Below are positions 9,144-17,434 of a stretch of 52,952 bases of DNA, piece after piece. Below the pieces are notes generated by a model. The model saw only the letters and a list, made by a program, of their open reading frames with translations, searched no databases and was not told the origin of the DNA. This stretch comes from Pedosphaera sp. (GTDB taxonomy: Bacteria > Verrucomicrobiota > Verrucomicrobiia > Limisphaerales > SXQI01), in contig JANYDC010000062.1 in the NCBI GenBank assembly GCA_025359965.1, forward strand, positions 1 through 52,952, read 5' to 3'. The number at the start of each line of letters is the position of its first letter. Position 1 is the stretch's first letter. Both the position numbers and the translations under genes were made by a program.

Positions 9144-12100
9144 TTAACCCATTAAACGCCGGGCGTCATCTGAATCGCGGGCAAGGCTAACGGGCACGTT
9201 TCTGATCTCCATGCGTTTGCCCGTGCGGCGTTCGTCCTTGGAAACCACCACCAGCCAATCGCAGTGCTCGAAAGCGTAGGGAATATTGCCCGTGCTCATG
9301 GAGAACACACCTTGGAGGTCGAAGGCTTTGAGGGCGCTTATGCAATCCTTGATGCGTTCGCCGCTGAGTTTGGAGAAGGCTTCGTCAATGGGCACGAGGC
9401 CAAGAGAAGGCTCGGGTTTGCGGGTGCCGTAGCGACGATAGGCCCGCAGGTAGCTGGCGAGGATGGCGATGAAGTAAGGCGATTGGTTTTCTCCACCGCT
9501 GAATTTGCCTGAATGGCGGTCGACGCTGGTTTTGCGACCGTCGGCCTCCACCACTTCCATGTCGTATTCGTAGTAGTGACGGTAATCAAGCAGGCGTGCG
9601 GCTTCGGCTCCGTCGGGGGCCTCCGTGAGGGTCTTCAGAAAATGCGCGATGGCATCGCGGAAGCGCGGTTCGGCGGAGGCAAAAAAGAGATCATCCTCGC
9701 GGGCCATAGCGCTGGCCTGCAAGAGATCGTGGTAAAGCTGATAGTCCTTATTCCGCCAATGACGCAGTTCGTAGGTGTTGGTGCCGATGGGCCGTTTCTT
9801 GAGGGAGACGTTTAGCAGGGTAACCAGGTTGACCACTTCGTTCAAAGCGTTGTGCAGCTTCTCCAGGACTTGAGTGCGGAATAGCTGTTCCCAATTCTTG
9901 CGCTCGCGTTCGGCCTTGGTTTTGTAGTCGGGGATGTCGCTTTGCTCCAATTTGGCGAGTTGCTTGTCGTGCGCCTCGTTGGTCGCTGCTTCGCTGGGCA
10001 GGTCGTCGAACTTGGGATGGGCAATGGCCAGCTCGCGGCGTTTGGCCTTTACCTCTTCCCAAGCCGCCACGGCGTCACGGTCGTGGGTGTGGAACTCATC
10101 GCCAAAACGTTCCGCCGCGACATCCTTTGCCGGAAAACTGGAGAGCATCTTTGCTCGAAGTTCCTCCAATCGCTTTAGCCAAAGCGAAACATCGGTGGCG
10201 TTTCGGACATCATCAAATTTTTCGGATCGCTTCCGCACTTCGGCGCGCATGAATTCGAGTTGCTTCTCCAGTCTGCGAAACTCTGTCCGTTTCTCGCTGC
10301 GGTCGAGAGCGCGCTGTTTTTCTAACATGGCTTTGCAACTTGCCTCTCGGCTGGTCTGTTCCCTAGCCAGTTCGTCAAATTTGGCGCGGTCGATTTTTTC
10401 GAGCTTGGCAATGTTCTCGTTTAGCTCGAACTGAATTTTTGGCAATTCCTGAGCACGGGCCAGGTCTTGATACAGGTTCGGCGCGACTTCAAAATGTTCG
10501 CGCCAGCCTTCGCTGAGGCTTTTTAACGCGCTCTCAATGGGCACAAGCTTGCGCTCTTCAGCGTTAAGGTCATCACGCTGTTTTTCCTTCCATGCCCGCT
10601 GCTGTTCCAAGCCCTTTTGCCCTATGAACGGATTGCCGTCGTAAAAACGCGGGCGTTCGACGAACGCGCCGCGCGTCATGAAACCATCGGGAAGGATGGC
10701 GTAATCATGGTTTCGCAATTCTTCGCGCCGTTCCACGCACATCAGGTCGCCGAACAGATTATTGACCAATGCCTGGGCTACTGGATGGCTGCATAGCAGA
10801 TACTCAGCGAGCGAACCTTTGCGGGCTGTTTTGCTAGGTTTGAGGGCTTTGACTGGGTTGATCAGTGACTCGCGGCCTGAATCGTTGCCGAGGTCAGTGA
10901 GCTTCAGCTCATGATAAATTCGTTCGGCCTCGTTGTAATGTTCTGCGGCAACGACCACGGCGAATTTTCGTCCGAAGGCAATTTCGATGGCTTGACGCCA
11001 GTATTCGTCGGCCACTTCACACAGCTCGCGGAGATGTCTCGCGGGCAACTCTGGTCCGCGAGTTATCAGAGCATGGTTAAGCGCATCCAGCAGACGGGTG
11101 GGGAAGGGGAGTTTGCCGATTTTTAGGGAGGCGATTTCATCGCGGAGTTGACCAAGTTGGTGGCGGATTTCGCCGAGACGTTTTTGGGTGGGTGCTGCGG
11201 TGCGGTTGGCAGTGGCTGCGGCGTTCTGCGCTGCGGTGTGTAGTGCGGTCAACGTTTCGACGGCTTTGGCGACCCCTCCGGCAGAAACCTTCGCGATAGC
11301 ACTTTCCAGGGCGTTAATCGGGCTTGCTTCGATATCCAGTGGCAGCGCGCGGAGTTGCTTGACCCAAGCAGTGGCGTTTCGGATCCGATTGGCCAAGGCC
11401 TGCTCGATGGAAGTGCCGATGTTGGCAACTTGGGCCAACTTATGAGCCAATTTTTCGTTTTGTGCTCTGAGTTCTGCGTAGAGGCGACCATCGGGTGTTT
11501 CGTGGATGGCCGCTTTGATGCCGTCGATCTGACGCTGGAGTTCAGGAATAGTCTCGTCGAGTTCCCTCAACCGTTTTTCTTCAGCGGCCAATTCCTCTTT
11601 GAGAGTCCCTAGATTGGTTTCGTCAACCTGAAGTTGCTCTGCCACATGCTGATGGCGCAATTGGGCTTCTAGGTAACGCGAAAGGGCTGCGTCGCGCCGC
11701 AACTCATTCAGCCGTGTGAATATGAGGTTGATGACCTTGAGTTGTTTAAACTCCTCATTGAGTTTGTTTAGATCACTTTCATAACTCAGGAAGGTGCGGT
11801 AACTGGCGGTGACATCTCCGACATCAAGTTTGTCAGTAGGCAGAATGAACTGCCTGGCAAATTCGTTGAAGCTCTTAAGGAAAGTGAAGGACATGGCCAT
11901 CGGCAGGAGCGAGCGCAGGATGTTCCTGTCAAAATTAAGATGCGGCGGCTGGGCCATATCACGAAGATAGGATTCTATGCCTTCGGGATAGATGTGCCCG
12001 CCATGGCCTTCCGCCAGCGCGCGGAAGGCGGTGTAATCGAGCGGACGTTTTTCCGCATCCAGAAAATCACTGCGAAAAAGTTTGGCCGGAATAAAAAATG

Positions 12101-12491
12101 GGGTGACCTTTCCGTGCGCCTCTGCCGCGCTGGCGAATTCGACGCGCAACCCCCATGTTTCAATTTTCTTGCCATTGGGCCAGGTAAACTCCAATCCAAC
12201 ATAGGAGATGGAGCTTTGACGCATGTACTGCGTTTGGCCATCCACTTCCTCCTTGGTGTCGCCCAGGCAATATCCTTTGAGTGAACGATCCGAACGGTCG
12301 CCCGTGGCGGATTGATTGAAGCGCACGAGCCTCTGATCCCCCACCAGAACCAACTGAATTAAATCCATGATGATGGACTTGCCCGAACCGGTTACGCCCG
12401 CCAGCAGCAGGTTGCCCTCGACTGGAATGGTGTCCTTGTAACCATACCAATTGAGCGCGTGAATGCTTGTGAGACGAATGGTGCGGTTCAT
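9144..12491 (-). CDS. jetC: Wadjet system SMC-like ATPase JetC
   Basis: An SMC/MukB-like motor of 1115 residues, the loop-extruding ATPase of Wadjet. The head is split as in SMC proteins. The Walker A GVTGSGKS lies at residues 32-39, and the ABC signature SGGENQ at about 998 is followed by the Walker B hhhhDE (LGLVPIDE) at about 1030-1037. In between run long charged coiled coils (about 240-420 and 650-780) around a globular middle near 430-640 that may act as hinge. The N-terminal SIHALNWYGYKDTI is typical for COG4913-like ATPases. Its ATG overlaps the jetB stop by four bases (ATGA), which implies coupled translation and fixed stoichiometry. No frameshift or missing motif was seen, so the motor should be functional. 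Confidence 0.92.
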   Translation of the reverse strand: MNRTIRLTSIHALNWYGYKDTIPVEGNLLLAGVTGSGKSIIMDLIQLVLVGDQRLVRFNQSATGDRSDRSLKGYCLGDTKEEVDGQTQYMRQSSISYVGLEFTWPNGKKIETWGLRVEFASAAEAHGKVTPFFIPAKLFRSDFLDAEKRPLDYTAFRALAEGHGGHIYPEGIESYLRDMAQPPHLNFDRNILRSLLPMAMSFTFLKSFNEFARQFILPTDKLDVGDVTASYRTFLSYESDLNKLNEEFKQLKVINLIFTRLNELRRDAALSRYLEAQLRHQHVAEQLQVDETNLGTLKEELAAEEKRLRELDETIPELQRQIDGIKAAIHETPDGRLYAELRAQNEKLAHKLAQVANIGTSIEQALANRIRNATAWVKQLRALPLDIEASPINALESAIAKVSAGGVAKAVETLTALHTAAQNAAATANRTAAPTQKRLGEIRHQLGQLRDEIASLKIGKLPFPTRLLDALNHALITRGPELPARHLRELCEVADEYWRQAIEIAFGRKFAVVVAAEHYNEAERIYHELKLTDLGNDSGRESLINPVKALKPSKTARKGSLAEYLLCSHPVAQALVNNLFGDLMCVERREELRNHDYAILPDGFMTRGAFVERPRFYDGNPFIGQKGLEQQRAWKEKQRDDLNAEERKLVPIESALKSLSEGWREHFEVAPNLYQDLARAQELPKIQFELNENIAKLEKIDRAKFDELAREQTSREASCKAMLEKQRALDRSEKRTEFRRLEKQLEFMRAEVRKRSEKFDDVRNATDVSLWLKRLEELRAKMLSSFPAKDVAAERFGDEFHTHDRDAVAAWEEVKAKRRELAIAHPKFDDLPSEAATNEAHDKQLAKLEQSDIPDYKTKAERERKNWEQLFRTQVLEKLHNALNEVVNLVTLLNVSLKKRPIGTNTYELRHWRNKDYQLYHDLLQASAMAREDDLFFASAEPRFRDAIAHFLKTLTEAPDGAEAARLLDYRHYYEYDMEVVEADGRKTSVDRHSGKFSGGENQSPYFIAILASYLRAYRRYGTRKPEPSLGLVPIDEAFSKLSGERIKDCISALKAFDLQGVFSMSTGNIPYAFEHCDWLVVVSKDERRTGKRMEIRNVPVSLARDSDDARRLMG

Positions 12492-13156
12492 TCTTTGCCT
12501 GATTCTCCAGAGTCTTCAGCCTCTGTTTCAGCTGCGGACGTTTGTTTGAGGGAAGCCAGATAGCGATCCGCATTCTTAGTCCACTCCTCGATGTTTTGAA
12601 ATGGGATCACCCGTTTCAAGGTGGGCAATATCTCGATCAATGAGCGCTCCAGTTGGGCATCGGGCGTGAAGTGGACCAGATTTTTGCGTTGGGCCAGTGA
12701 AAGAATCTCCCTCAACCGCGTTGGGCTGGGGAGATGCTTTCGTAACATTTCAAACTTGGCCACCAGGGAATCATTCAGTTGCTGGGCCGAGATTCGCACG
12801 GGCGGAGTTTCGCCCCGGTCGCGCACGGCGGTGTCAAATTCGTACCACAAGGTGAGCAAAACGAGGGTGGCATCCAGTTTGAGGCGCAGCAGAAAGGCGG
12901 AACTTTGCGGGACTGCCTGTACGGTCCGATCCTGATGCTCCCAGAATAATTTCAGGTCGAGAAGCGCGGCCATTTCATTGACCCAATCTCGGTTCTGATA
13001 GCACCAGTGGTAAAGCACCGTTTGAGCGGGTTCAAGGCCAAGAATTGACCCGTTGGCCAGCAAGCGCCGGAGTGCGTCGCCCAGCTTTTCCCGGTCATCC
13101 GGAGAAAGACGTGCCAGCAATCCGGCGGGTTGGGTCGGTGAAAAATCGGTGTTCAT
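12488..13156 (-). CDS. jetB: Wadjet system kleisin-associated subunit JetB (DUF4194)
   Basis: A 222-residue protein with the position, size and composition of the DUF4194 subunit, the KITE/MukE-like winged-helix partner that binds the kleisin JetA. Visible elements are a helical N-terminus, LLANGSILGLEPAQT, and a winged-helix-like segment LREILSLAQRKNLVHF ending in ILPTLKRVIPFQNIEEW. The tail after about residue 200 is acidic and likely unfolded. It overlaps jetA (13153-13156) and jetC (12488-12491) by four bases each. The assignment rests mainly on order between jetA and jetC plus this pattern. Confidence 0.85.
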   Translation of the reverse strand: MNTDFSPTQPAGLLARLSPDDREKLGDALRRLLANGSILGLEPAQTVLYHWCYQNRDWVNEMAALLDLKLFWEHQDRTVQAVPQSSAFLLRLKLDATLVLLTLWYEFDTAVRDRGETPPVRISAQQLNDSLVAKFEMLRKHLPSPTRLREILSLAQRKNLVHFTPDAQLERSLIEILPTLKRVIPFQNIEEWTKNADRYLASLKQTSAAETEAEDSGESGKE

Positions 13157-14592
13157 TTTTTGATGATCGTGAAGCGCTCGATGCGGTATTGGAGTTTCGC
13201 ATCAAACTCGCCTGCATCCGCCTCGGTTTCCCGTCGCGTCACTTGGATTTCAAATTTTGCGTCCGCGGAACGCGCGTGCAATAGGCAGGCGATCAAGTTG
13301 GCCACGTCCTCGTCATTGCGGATATTATCGCGGATTAGAACCGAGGAATCAATTCGCTCGCCTTTGCATCCGGGGAGGGCGGCCACGAAGTGGTTGGCGC
13401 GGCTGACCGTGAGGGAGTCGCGCATGGTGTTTTCCAGTTGTGCAAGGGCACGATCCATCTGGCGCGGGTCCGAATCCTCCATGGGTTCGATTTCGCCCGC
13501 GATGCTGCGGAGGCGGGGAGTGTAGAGGGATTCCATGCCGCCAATGATGCGCGTGTCGTGGAGTGAAAGAGCAGGAAACTCAATGCCCAAACTGTCGATT
13601 TCGCCTATCCGTTGTCCGGCAAAATGGCGGTTCAATGTCTCGAAAAATTCCTGCACGCAAGAGCGGTTTTCGCTGGTGGTCTCCTGCAGGTAGCGAAAAC
13701 GGGCCTGCGAACGACGGGTGAACTCGGCGGTGCGGCGGTCGATGGCGTCGGCCAGCGGTTCAACGTGCTCCAGCAATTCCCCGAGCCCATTCAAGCGCAG
13801 CCGCACATGGGCCATGGCCGCCTCGGGCGAGAGCGAAGGTTCGCGACGCATAACCTCCGTTTGCATGCGGCCCAGCAAGTCCGCATTGCCTTGCAAATCC
13901 TCAATGGCCCGTCGTGCCTCGGACAACTTTGACGGCAGACGCGCCTGAACGAGTTGGGCGTAGCAGGTCCGCCCAATGCGCTCGGCGAACTGGTCGAAAA
14001 TGACGGAGAGATTTTCTTTTAGCGTGGTTCCGGCCAGTTGTTGTCTTGTGTGGCGTTCGATGGATTTTTGCATCCCGCGCAACTCGGCAAGTCCCGCCTC
14101 CAAGTTCGCAACACAGCTTTCAATCTGCGCCCAGGGCTGTTCTGAGAGGGCATCGCGATTGGCCAAGATAAAACAAACATTAACCAGCTTGTCAGAAAAG
14201 GATGCCGCTTCCGGGAATGCGATCTTTCTTAACGCTTGCAGGAGTATCACTCCGTTCGGATCAAAAAAGATCAGTTTTTGCCAGTTGGTTCGTTCCTCTG
14301 ATTGAAGCCAGCCTGTTTTGCGCAGGGTTTCCAAAACCATGAGGGCCCGTTCGCGCGTTGTTCCTGATTGGAACTCCGCCTCGTCTGCTGCCGCAGATGC
14401 CTCCCCATGTCGTTCCACGGCCTGCTCGATCAAAGCCAGCGCCTCCACCCGGTCCAACCCTTGGTTGCGTTGGGATGCCTCGGCTTCAAGTGTGTCCAGC
14501 GCATCCACATAGAGGTGCGCCAAAGCACCGGTTAGCACCCGGAAGAAATCCGGGCGCACTTCGCGGAACAGGAATGAGGCAAGCGTGGACAT
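13153..14592 (-). CDS. jetA: Wadjet system kleisin-like protein JetA
   Basis: A 479-residue protein that opens the Wadjet operon. JetA is the kleisin that bridges the SMC heads. The start FLFREVRPDFFRVLTGALAHLYVDAL resembles the N-terminus of the DUF5716-type JetA proteins (pattern F-x-V/I-x-x-x-FF, then Y-x-D-x-L), rather than the DUF3375 type; this subtype reading is tentative. The middle is helical with many charged residues and the C-terminus is beta-rich (KFEIQVTRRETEAD). The ATG at 14592 is preferred; an upstream TTG in the same frame would run through two inverted repeats. The stop overlaps the jetB start (ATGA). Confidence 0.87.
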   Translation of the reverse strand: MSTLASFLFREVRPDFFRVLTGALAHLYVDALDTLEAEASQRNQGLDRVEALALIEQAVERHGEASAAADEAEFQSGTTRERALMVLETLRKTGWLQSEERTNWQKLIFFDPNGVILLQALRKIAFPEAASFSDKLVNVCFILANRDALSEQPWAQIESCVANLEAGLAELRGMQKSIERHTRQQLAGTTLKENLSVIFDQFAERIGRTCYAQLVQARLPSKLSEARRAIEDLQGNADLLGRMQTEVMRREPSLSPEAAMAHVRLRLNGLGELLEHVEPLADAIDRRTAEFTRRSQARFRYLQETTSENRSCVQEFFETLNRHFAGQRIGEIDSLGIEFPALSLHDTRIIGGMESLYTPRLRSIAGEIEPMEDSDPRQMDRALAQLENTMRDSLTVSRANHFVAALPGCKGERIDSSVLIRDNIRNDEDVANLIACLLHARSADAKFEIQVTRRETEADAGEFDAKLQYRIERFTIIKK

Positions 14593-14610
14593 GGTCTCAA
14601 GATTCGGCCG

Positions 14611-14647
14611 GGCACGTCTTGTTAATACGTGCCACAAAGCTTGTGGC
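14611..14647. promoter_or_regulatory. Two overlapping inverted repeats upstream of jetA
   Basis: GGCACGT at 14611-14617 pairs with ACGTGCC at 14627-14633 across nine bases. GCCACAA at 14631-14637 pairs with TTGTGGC at 14641-14647 across three bases. The arms GCC at 14631-14633 belong to both, so only one hairpin or one bound dimer can exist at a time. They lie 19-55 bases before the jetA start codon. An operator or a 5' leader structure controlling the defence operon is possible; a role is inferred. Confidence 0.5.
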
Positions 14648-14845
14648 GGCGGAGGCTTTCATTGGTGGTTATCTTGGGGGTGTTTTGAGGAAAGGACAAT
14701 GCCCTGATGGTCGCGCGCCTGGCAAAAGTGCTTTTCATCGGAATTGACCTAGGCGTGGATAGGGCTTGTCGGTGTGGCCTGTGCTTGGTAATTGTCTTTT
14801 TCTCCCGGCTGGTCTGGGAGGTACAACAACTTAATTGCTCAATAT

Positions 14846-15481
14846 ATGGCTTTGCGTCTTGGAGATATTGCACCGGATTTCACGGTTGAAACGACTGAGG
14901 GAAGCATGTCCTTCCACCAATGGCTTGGCAACGGCTGGGGCATCCTGTTCTCGCACCCTAAGGACTATACGCCGGTCTGCACAACCGAGCTGGGAGCCGT
15001 CGCCAAAATCAAACCGGAGTTTGACAAGCGGAACGTAAAGGTCGTGGCTGTCAGCGTGGATTCTGTTGAATCCCATCGCGGCTGGGTCTCTGATATTAAT
15101 GAGACACAGTGCACCACCATGAATTTCCCCATCATCGGTGATCCCAATCGTACAGTGGCTGGTTTGTACGACATGATCCACCCGAACGCGGATGACACGC
15201 TGACGGTGCGTTCGGTGTTCATCATTGGGCCTGACAAGAAGGTGAAATTGATGCTGACTTATCCGGCCTCGACGGGGCGCAATTTTGCGGAAATCCTGCG
15301 TTGCGTGGATTCTTTGCAGCTCTCGGCCAAGCATCGGGTCGCCACGCCTGCCGATTGGAAGCAAGGGGATGATTGCATCGTCTCCAATGCGGTTAAGGAC
15401 GATGAGGCCGACAAGCTGTTCCCCGGAGCTGTGCGCCGGGTTAAACCCTACCTTCGCTACGTTCCGCAGCCCAAGAGCTGA
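14846..15481 (+). CDS. 1-Cys peroxiredoxin (Prx6-type)
   Basis: A cytosolic thiol peroxidase of 211 residues that reduces hydrogen peroxide and organic hydroperoxides. The N-terminal LGDIAPDFTVETTEG leads to the peroxidatic motif HPKDYTPVCTTE with the catalytic Cys near residue 47 and the supporting Pro and Thr. The C-terminal extension (RVATPADWKQGDDCIV, then GAVRRVKPYLRYV) is typical of Prx6/AhpC-TSA 1-Cys enzymes and absent from short 2-Cys types. The ATG at 14846 fits the family start; longer frames add unrelated residues. It is divergent from jetA, about 250 bp away, and is followed within 7 bases by purN. Confidence 0.93.
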   Translation: MALRLGDIAPDFTVETTEGSMSFHQWLGNGWGILFSHPKDYTPVCTTELGAVAKIKPEFDKRNVKVVAVSVDSVESHRGWVSDINETQCTTMNFPIIGDPNRTVAGLYDMIHPNADDTLTVRSVFIIGPDKKVKLMLTYPASTGRNFAEILRCVDSLQLSAKHRVATPADWKQGDDCIVSNAVKDDEADKLFPGAVRRVKPYLRYVPQPKS

Positions 15482-15488
15482 TCCGCAC

Positions 15489-16151
15489 GTGCATCCTGAA
15501 CTCTCCATATTTACTTCCGGCTCGACCCATAAAATCCGGGTGGGAGTGTTGGGCTCCGGGAAGGGCTCTAATCTTGTGGCGCTGGCGGAGGCGGCGCGGC
15601 TGCCCAAGTGTCCCTACGAAATTGTGGTGGTGGGCAGCGATGTGGAGAATGCGGGCATTCTGCACCGGGCGGCGGATTTTGGGATCACCCCAGTGTACCT
15701 TCCGCCAGGCCGTTACCGCACCAAGCTGGAGCCTGAGGCGGAGCAGCACGCCGCCCGCGTCCTGCGCGAGGCTGGTGTGGAGGTGGTGGCGCTGGCCGGG
15801 TTCATGCGCATCCTGAAAAATGATTTTCTAGGAGCCTTTGCCGGTCGGGTCATCAATATCCATCCTTCCTTGTTGCCGGCCTTTCCTGGTTTGCAGGCGT
15901 GGAAGCAGGCTCTGGACTACGGGGCCAAGGTGGCGGGATGCACCGTTCATTTCGTGGATCAGGGTATCGATACCGGCGCCATTATTATGCAGATGGCGGT
16001 GCCCATCGAAGATACCGACACCGAAACCACCCTGCACGCGCGGATACAGGATGCTGAACGCATCATTTATCCTGAGGCACTGCGTTTGCTGACACTGGGC
16101 CAAATCGAAATGCAGGGCCGTCTCTGCCGCCATGCTGTGGCGAAGGGATGA
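15489..16151 (+). CDS. purN: Phosphoribosylglycinamide formyltransferase
   Basis: PurN transfers a formyl group from 10-formyltetrahydrofolate to GAR in purine synthesis. Visible motifs are VGVLGSGKGSNLVAL at the N-terminus, the catalytic region AGFMRIL and RVINIHPSLLPAFPGLQAW with the active-site Asn-His, and HFVDQGIDTGAIIMQ with the catalytic Asp. The length of about 220 residues fits. No ATG lies close to the motif, so I use the GTG at 15489, 7 bases after the peroxiredoxin stop; a GTG at 15543 would be too short at the N-terminus. A longer in-frame ATG at 15285 lies inside the peroxiredoxin gene and is unlikely. Confidence 0.92.
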   Translation: MHPELSIFTSGSTHKIRVGVLGSGKGSNLVALAEAARLPKCPYEIVVVGSDVENAGILHRAADFGITPVYLPPGRYRTKLEPEAEQHAARVLREAGVEVVALAGFMRILKNDFLGAFAGRVINIHPSLLPAFPGLQAWKQALDYGAKVAGCTVHFVDQGIDTGAIIMQMAVPIEDTDTETTLHARIQDAERIIYPEALRLLTLGQIEMQGRLCRHAVAKG

Positions 16152-16172
16152 CCACCGACAGGGGTTGCCGCT

Positions 16173-16319
16173 GTGAAACCACCCAAAAAGGCCGTACCCA
16201 AGATTCGGCGTTCGTGGAAGATTAATCCTCTCACCAAAGTGAAGGAATCAGAGCGCGTCTATCACAGGGATGCCGCCCAAAAAGAGTTGCGAAAGGAGAT
16301 TTATGACCCCGAAAAATAA
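16173..16319 (+). CDS. Small basic protein overlapping the hisG start
   Basis: A GTG-started frame of 48 codons between purN and hisG. Its product is strongly basic (about a third Lys/Arg) and reads as a real peptide: KIRRSWKINPLTKVKES, then YHRDAAQKELRKEIYDPEK. The W-x-I-N-P-x-T-K-V-K pattern resembles very small conserved basic proteins of unknown role in other bacteria; I cannot name a family. It overlaps hisG by 17 bases, and the hisG ribosome binding site AAAGGAG lies inside it, so it may couple hisG translation to its own. Confidence 0.5.
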   Translation: MKPPKKAVPKIRRSWKINPLTKVKESERVYHRDAAQKELRKEIYDPEK

Positions 16320-17184
16320 ACTGCGCTTCGGACTTCCCAAAGGAAGTTTGCAGGACGCGACCATCGAAAAAATGGCCAAGGCGGGCTGGAACATCCAGGT
16401 GAGCAGCCGCTCCTACGTTCCGTACGTGGATGATCCGGAAATGGAAATTCGCCTGATTCGCGCCCAGGAAATCAGCCGCTATGTCGAGCATGGCTATCTG
16501 GACTGCGGGATCACCGGCCACGATTGGATCATGGAAAACAATTCCAAGGTCCACGAGGTGGGGGAATTTCTTTTCAGCAAGGCCACCCGCCAGCCGGCGC
16601 GCTGGGTCCTTGCGGTGCCCGAGGAATCCCCCATTAAGACCGTGAAGGATCTTCAGGGCAAACGCATCGCCACCGAGGTGGTGGAGATCACGCGACGGTT
16701 TCTGAAGAGGAACGGAGTCAAAGCCGAGATTGAGTTTTCCTGGGGCGCAACGGAGTTCAAAGCACACGAGTTGGTGGATGCCATTGTGGAGTTGACCGAG
16801 ACAGGCTCGTCCCTCCGGGCAAACAAGCTGCGGATCATTGACACCCTGCTTTCGTCCACTCCCCGGCTGATTGCCAACCATGCGATTTGGAAGGATAAAT
16901 GGAAGCGAGAGAAGATCGAAACCCTGTCTTTATTGCTCAAAGGGGCTCTCGAAGCCGAGACAAAAGTGGGGTTGAAGATGAACATCGCTGAAAAAAATCT
17001 GGCAAAGTTATTGCAAAGTTTGCCCGCATTGCGTAATCCAACCCTTTCAAGTCTGAGTCAGCCCGGCTGGATTGCGGTAGAAACCATTATCGACGAGCAT
17101 GTGGCCCGTGAGATTATCCCTGCGCTCAAAGCCGCGGGGGCCGAAGGTATTATCGAATACCCGCTGAATAAAGTAGTATACTGA
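16303..17184 (+). CDS. hisG: ATP phosphoribosyltransferase, long form
   Basis: HisG catalyses the first step of histidine synthesis, joining ATP and PRPP. The 293-residue length and the C-terminal ACT-like regulatory part (TLSSLSQPGWIAVETIIDE near residues 245-265) mark the long, histidine-inhibited form that works without HisZ. Catalytic-domain motifs: LRFGLPKGSLQDATIEKM at the start, LDCGITGHDWI and the PRPP loop ELTETGSSLRANKL. The ATG at 16303 has a strong GAAAGGAG seven bases ahead. No other his gene lies in the window. It is followed after 14 bp by the bS22-like gene. Confidence 0.95.
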   Translation: MTPKNKLRFGLPKGSLQDATIEKMAKAGWNIQVSSRSYVPYVDDPEMEIRLIRAQEISRYVEHGYLDCGITGHDWIMENNSKVHEVGEFLFSKATRQPARWVLAVPEESPIKTVKDLQGKRIATEVVEITRRFLKRNGVKAEIEFSWGATEFKAHELVDAIVELTETGSSLRANKLRIIDTLLSSTPRLIANHAIWKDKWKREKIETLSLLLKGALEAETKVGLKMNIAEKNLAKLLQSLPALRNPTLSSLSQPGWIAVETIIDEHVAREIIPALKAAGAEGIIEYPLNKVVY

Positions 17185-17198
17185 CCGAGTAAAATAAT

Positions 17199-17300
17199 AT
17201 GGGTTCACTGAAGAAGCGCCGTAAAGCTAAGATAAACAAACACAAACGCCGCAAAGCGCTGCGCGCTAACCGCCACAAAAAGCGGACGTGGCAGAAGTAG
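17199..17300 (+). CDS. bS22-like mini ribosomal protein (AURKAIP1/COX24 domain)
   Basis: A 33-codon ORF. The peptide starts [19 protein letters not shown] and ends [11 protein letters not shown]. This M-G-S-x-x-K-(K)R-R-x-x-K-x-x-K-H-K-R-R-K pattern is the AURKAIP1/COX24 signature known from bS22 of actinobacterial small ribosomal subunits and from mitochondrial relatives. Over half its residues are Lys or Arg, as expected for a peptide buried in rRNA. It lies 14 bp after hisG. Confidence 0.85.
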   Translation: MGSLKKRRKAKINKHKRRKALRANRHKKRTWQK

Positions 17301-17434
17301 TATCCGGACTTGTCCGAATACTTGGCGATTTTGCCGAGGTGGCACTTTTCTCTCGCGAGAACGGTGCCGCCTCTTCTTTTTATCGCGACGATTGCGCCAA
17401 GGCCATGGGATGGGCTATCCTGTGCCGAAGCGAC

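Noticed and set aside
8889..9155. Plus-strand frame at the jetC-jetD junction
   Set aside because: It is opposite the well-supported JetD N-terminus and has no domain features.
15285..15488. Longer purN N-terminus starting at an ATG at 15285
   Set aside because: The extension lies fully inside the peroxiredoxin gene and is not protein-like; the GTG at 15489 fits the gene boundary.
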